Positions 6,404 through 6,818 of a DNA stretch of 6,818 nt are shown here, one piece after another. Each line of letters starts with the position of its first letter. Within the stretch, counting starts at the first letter, position 1. The notes beneath the pieces are model-generated. The model did not search any database, was not told the DNA's origin, and saw only the letters and a program-made list of their open reading frames with translations. A program made the position numbers and the translations under genes. Location: contig JALOOS010000091.1 in NCBI GenBank assembly GCA_025454275.1, forward strand, positions 1 through 6,818, in the 5' to 3' direction. The stretch comes from Desulfobacterales bacterium. GTDB taxonomy: Bacteria > Desulfobacterota > Desulfobacteria > Desulfobacterales > SpSt-501.

Positions 6404-6818
6404 TCATCCGCGCGGGTGGAACCGGCGGTGGACCTCGCGCAGGCGCTCGTTCGCGACGTGGGTGTATATCTGGGTGGTCGCGATGTCGGCGTGTCCCAGC
6501 ATCACCTGCACCGCCCGCAGGTCGGCCCCGCCCTCCAGGAGATGGGAGGCGAAGGAGTGCCGCAGGCTGTGCGGGCTGACCCGCTTGGCGAGTCCGGCCG
6601 CCTCCGCATATCGGCGCAGGAGCTTCCAGAACCCCTGGCGGGTGATCGGCCGGCCGGCGCGCGCCGGGAACAGGAAGGGGCTCGCCCGACCGGCAAGCAG
6701 GCGGCTGCGGGCGTTGTTCAAATAAAAGAGCGTCTTCTCCCGCGCGAACTGGCCGATCGGGACCACCCGCTCCTTGGACCCCTTGCCCATCACGCGCACA
6801 AAGCCCGCATCCAGGTGG
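6404..6818 (-). CDS. xerD: Tyrosine recombinase XerD, C-terminal catalytic half (5' end outside window)
   Basis: Partial gene: 137 residues are visible before TGA at 6406-6404, and the frame is open to the right edge (upstream residues HLDAGFVRVMGKG), so GTG 6799 and ATG 6790 are internal codons. Xer recombinases resolve chromosome dimers at dif, XerD acting with XerC and FtsK. Catalytic residues visible, numbered from the first full codon at the edge: Lys12 in the GKGSKER beta hairpin, His83 and Arg86 in HSLRHSFASH, His109 in LGH, and nucleophile Tyr118 in TTQIYTHV. The spacings H83-R86-H109-Y118 and the 19 residues after Tyr match E. coli XerD (H244, R247, H270, Y279, 298 residues). The C-terminal ERLREVHRRFHPRG resembles XerD more than XerC. 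The first catalytic Arg lies outside the window, with about 160 residues missing. It is probably the housekeeping xerD and not an integrase of a mobile element; no att or dif site is seen nearby. Confidence 0.93.
   Translation of the reverse strand, partial: HLDAGFVRVMGKGSKERVVPIGQFAREKTLFYLNNARSRLLAGRASPFLFPARAGRPITRQGFWKLLRRYAEAAGLAKRVSPHSLRHSFASHLLEGGADLRAVQVMLGHADIATTQIYTHVANERLREVHRRFHPRG

Noticed and set aside
5002..6579. Plus-strand frame of 525 codons opposite pfaD and the end of xerD
   Set aside because: It runs across two well-identified genes and their intergenic gap on the other strand, has low-complexity Arg/Gly/Ala-rich content and matches no family I recognise.
6404..6818. Integrase of a phage or integrative element
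   Set aside because: C-terminal length, catalytic spacing and the TTQIYTHV and HPRG ending fit chromosomal XerD, and no attachment site or mobile genes are visible.

Overview
The window comes from a GC-rich bacterial chromosome (roughly two thirds G+C). It carries the start of a polyunsaturated-fatty-acid (Pfa) type lipid/polyketide synthase locus, and all three genes read leftwards on the minus strand. The host is not identifiable with certainty. A high-GC deltaproteobacterial-type lineage (Desulfobacterota or Myxococcota) is my inference, from the GC-rich codon use and from the enoyl reductase gene lying ahead of the large synthase gene, as in myxobacterial pfa1-pfa2-pfa3 clusters.

Layout, in the direction of transcription (right to left). 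Positions 6818-6404 hold the C-terminal half of a XerD-type tyrosine recombinase. A 70-bp gap follows with a perfect TTGACA -35 box. Positions 6333-4666 hold a complete 555-residue PfaD, the stand-alone FMN-dependent trans-acting enoyl reductase of Pfa synthases. A 127-bp spacer follows. With the last codons of pfaD it contains an AT-rich promoter (TTGAAA-17-TATATA), a perfect inverted repeat touching the -35 box, two 9-bp direct repeats one helical turn apart, and a small hairpin. From the GTG at 4538 to position 1 runs one uninterrupted frame of 1512 codons that leaves the window: a PfaA-like megasynthase with ketosynthase, acyltransferase, helical Pro/Ala-rich linker, two tandem ACPs, and the first part of a ketoreductase. 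The frame is cut at the ketoreductase's glycine-rich NADPH motif.

How the genes would work together: the PfaA-like protein would load malonyl units (AT), condense them (KS) on ACP-bound chains and reduce the beta-keto group (KR), while PfaD reduces the enoyl intermediate in trans. Dehydratases, further KS/CLF domains and a PfaE-type phosphopantetheinyl transferase are not in the window and would be expected to the left of position 1. The most notable features are the two ACP repeats, which differ at only 3 of 228 nucleotides, the short ACP array, the pfaD-first gene order, and the structured promoter region ahead of the synthase gene. Several long frames on the plus strand are antisense shadows of these genes and are not annotated.
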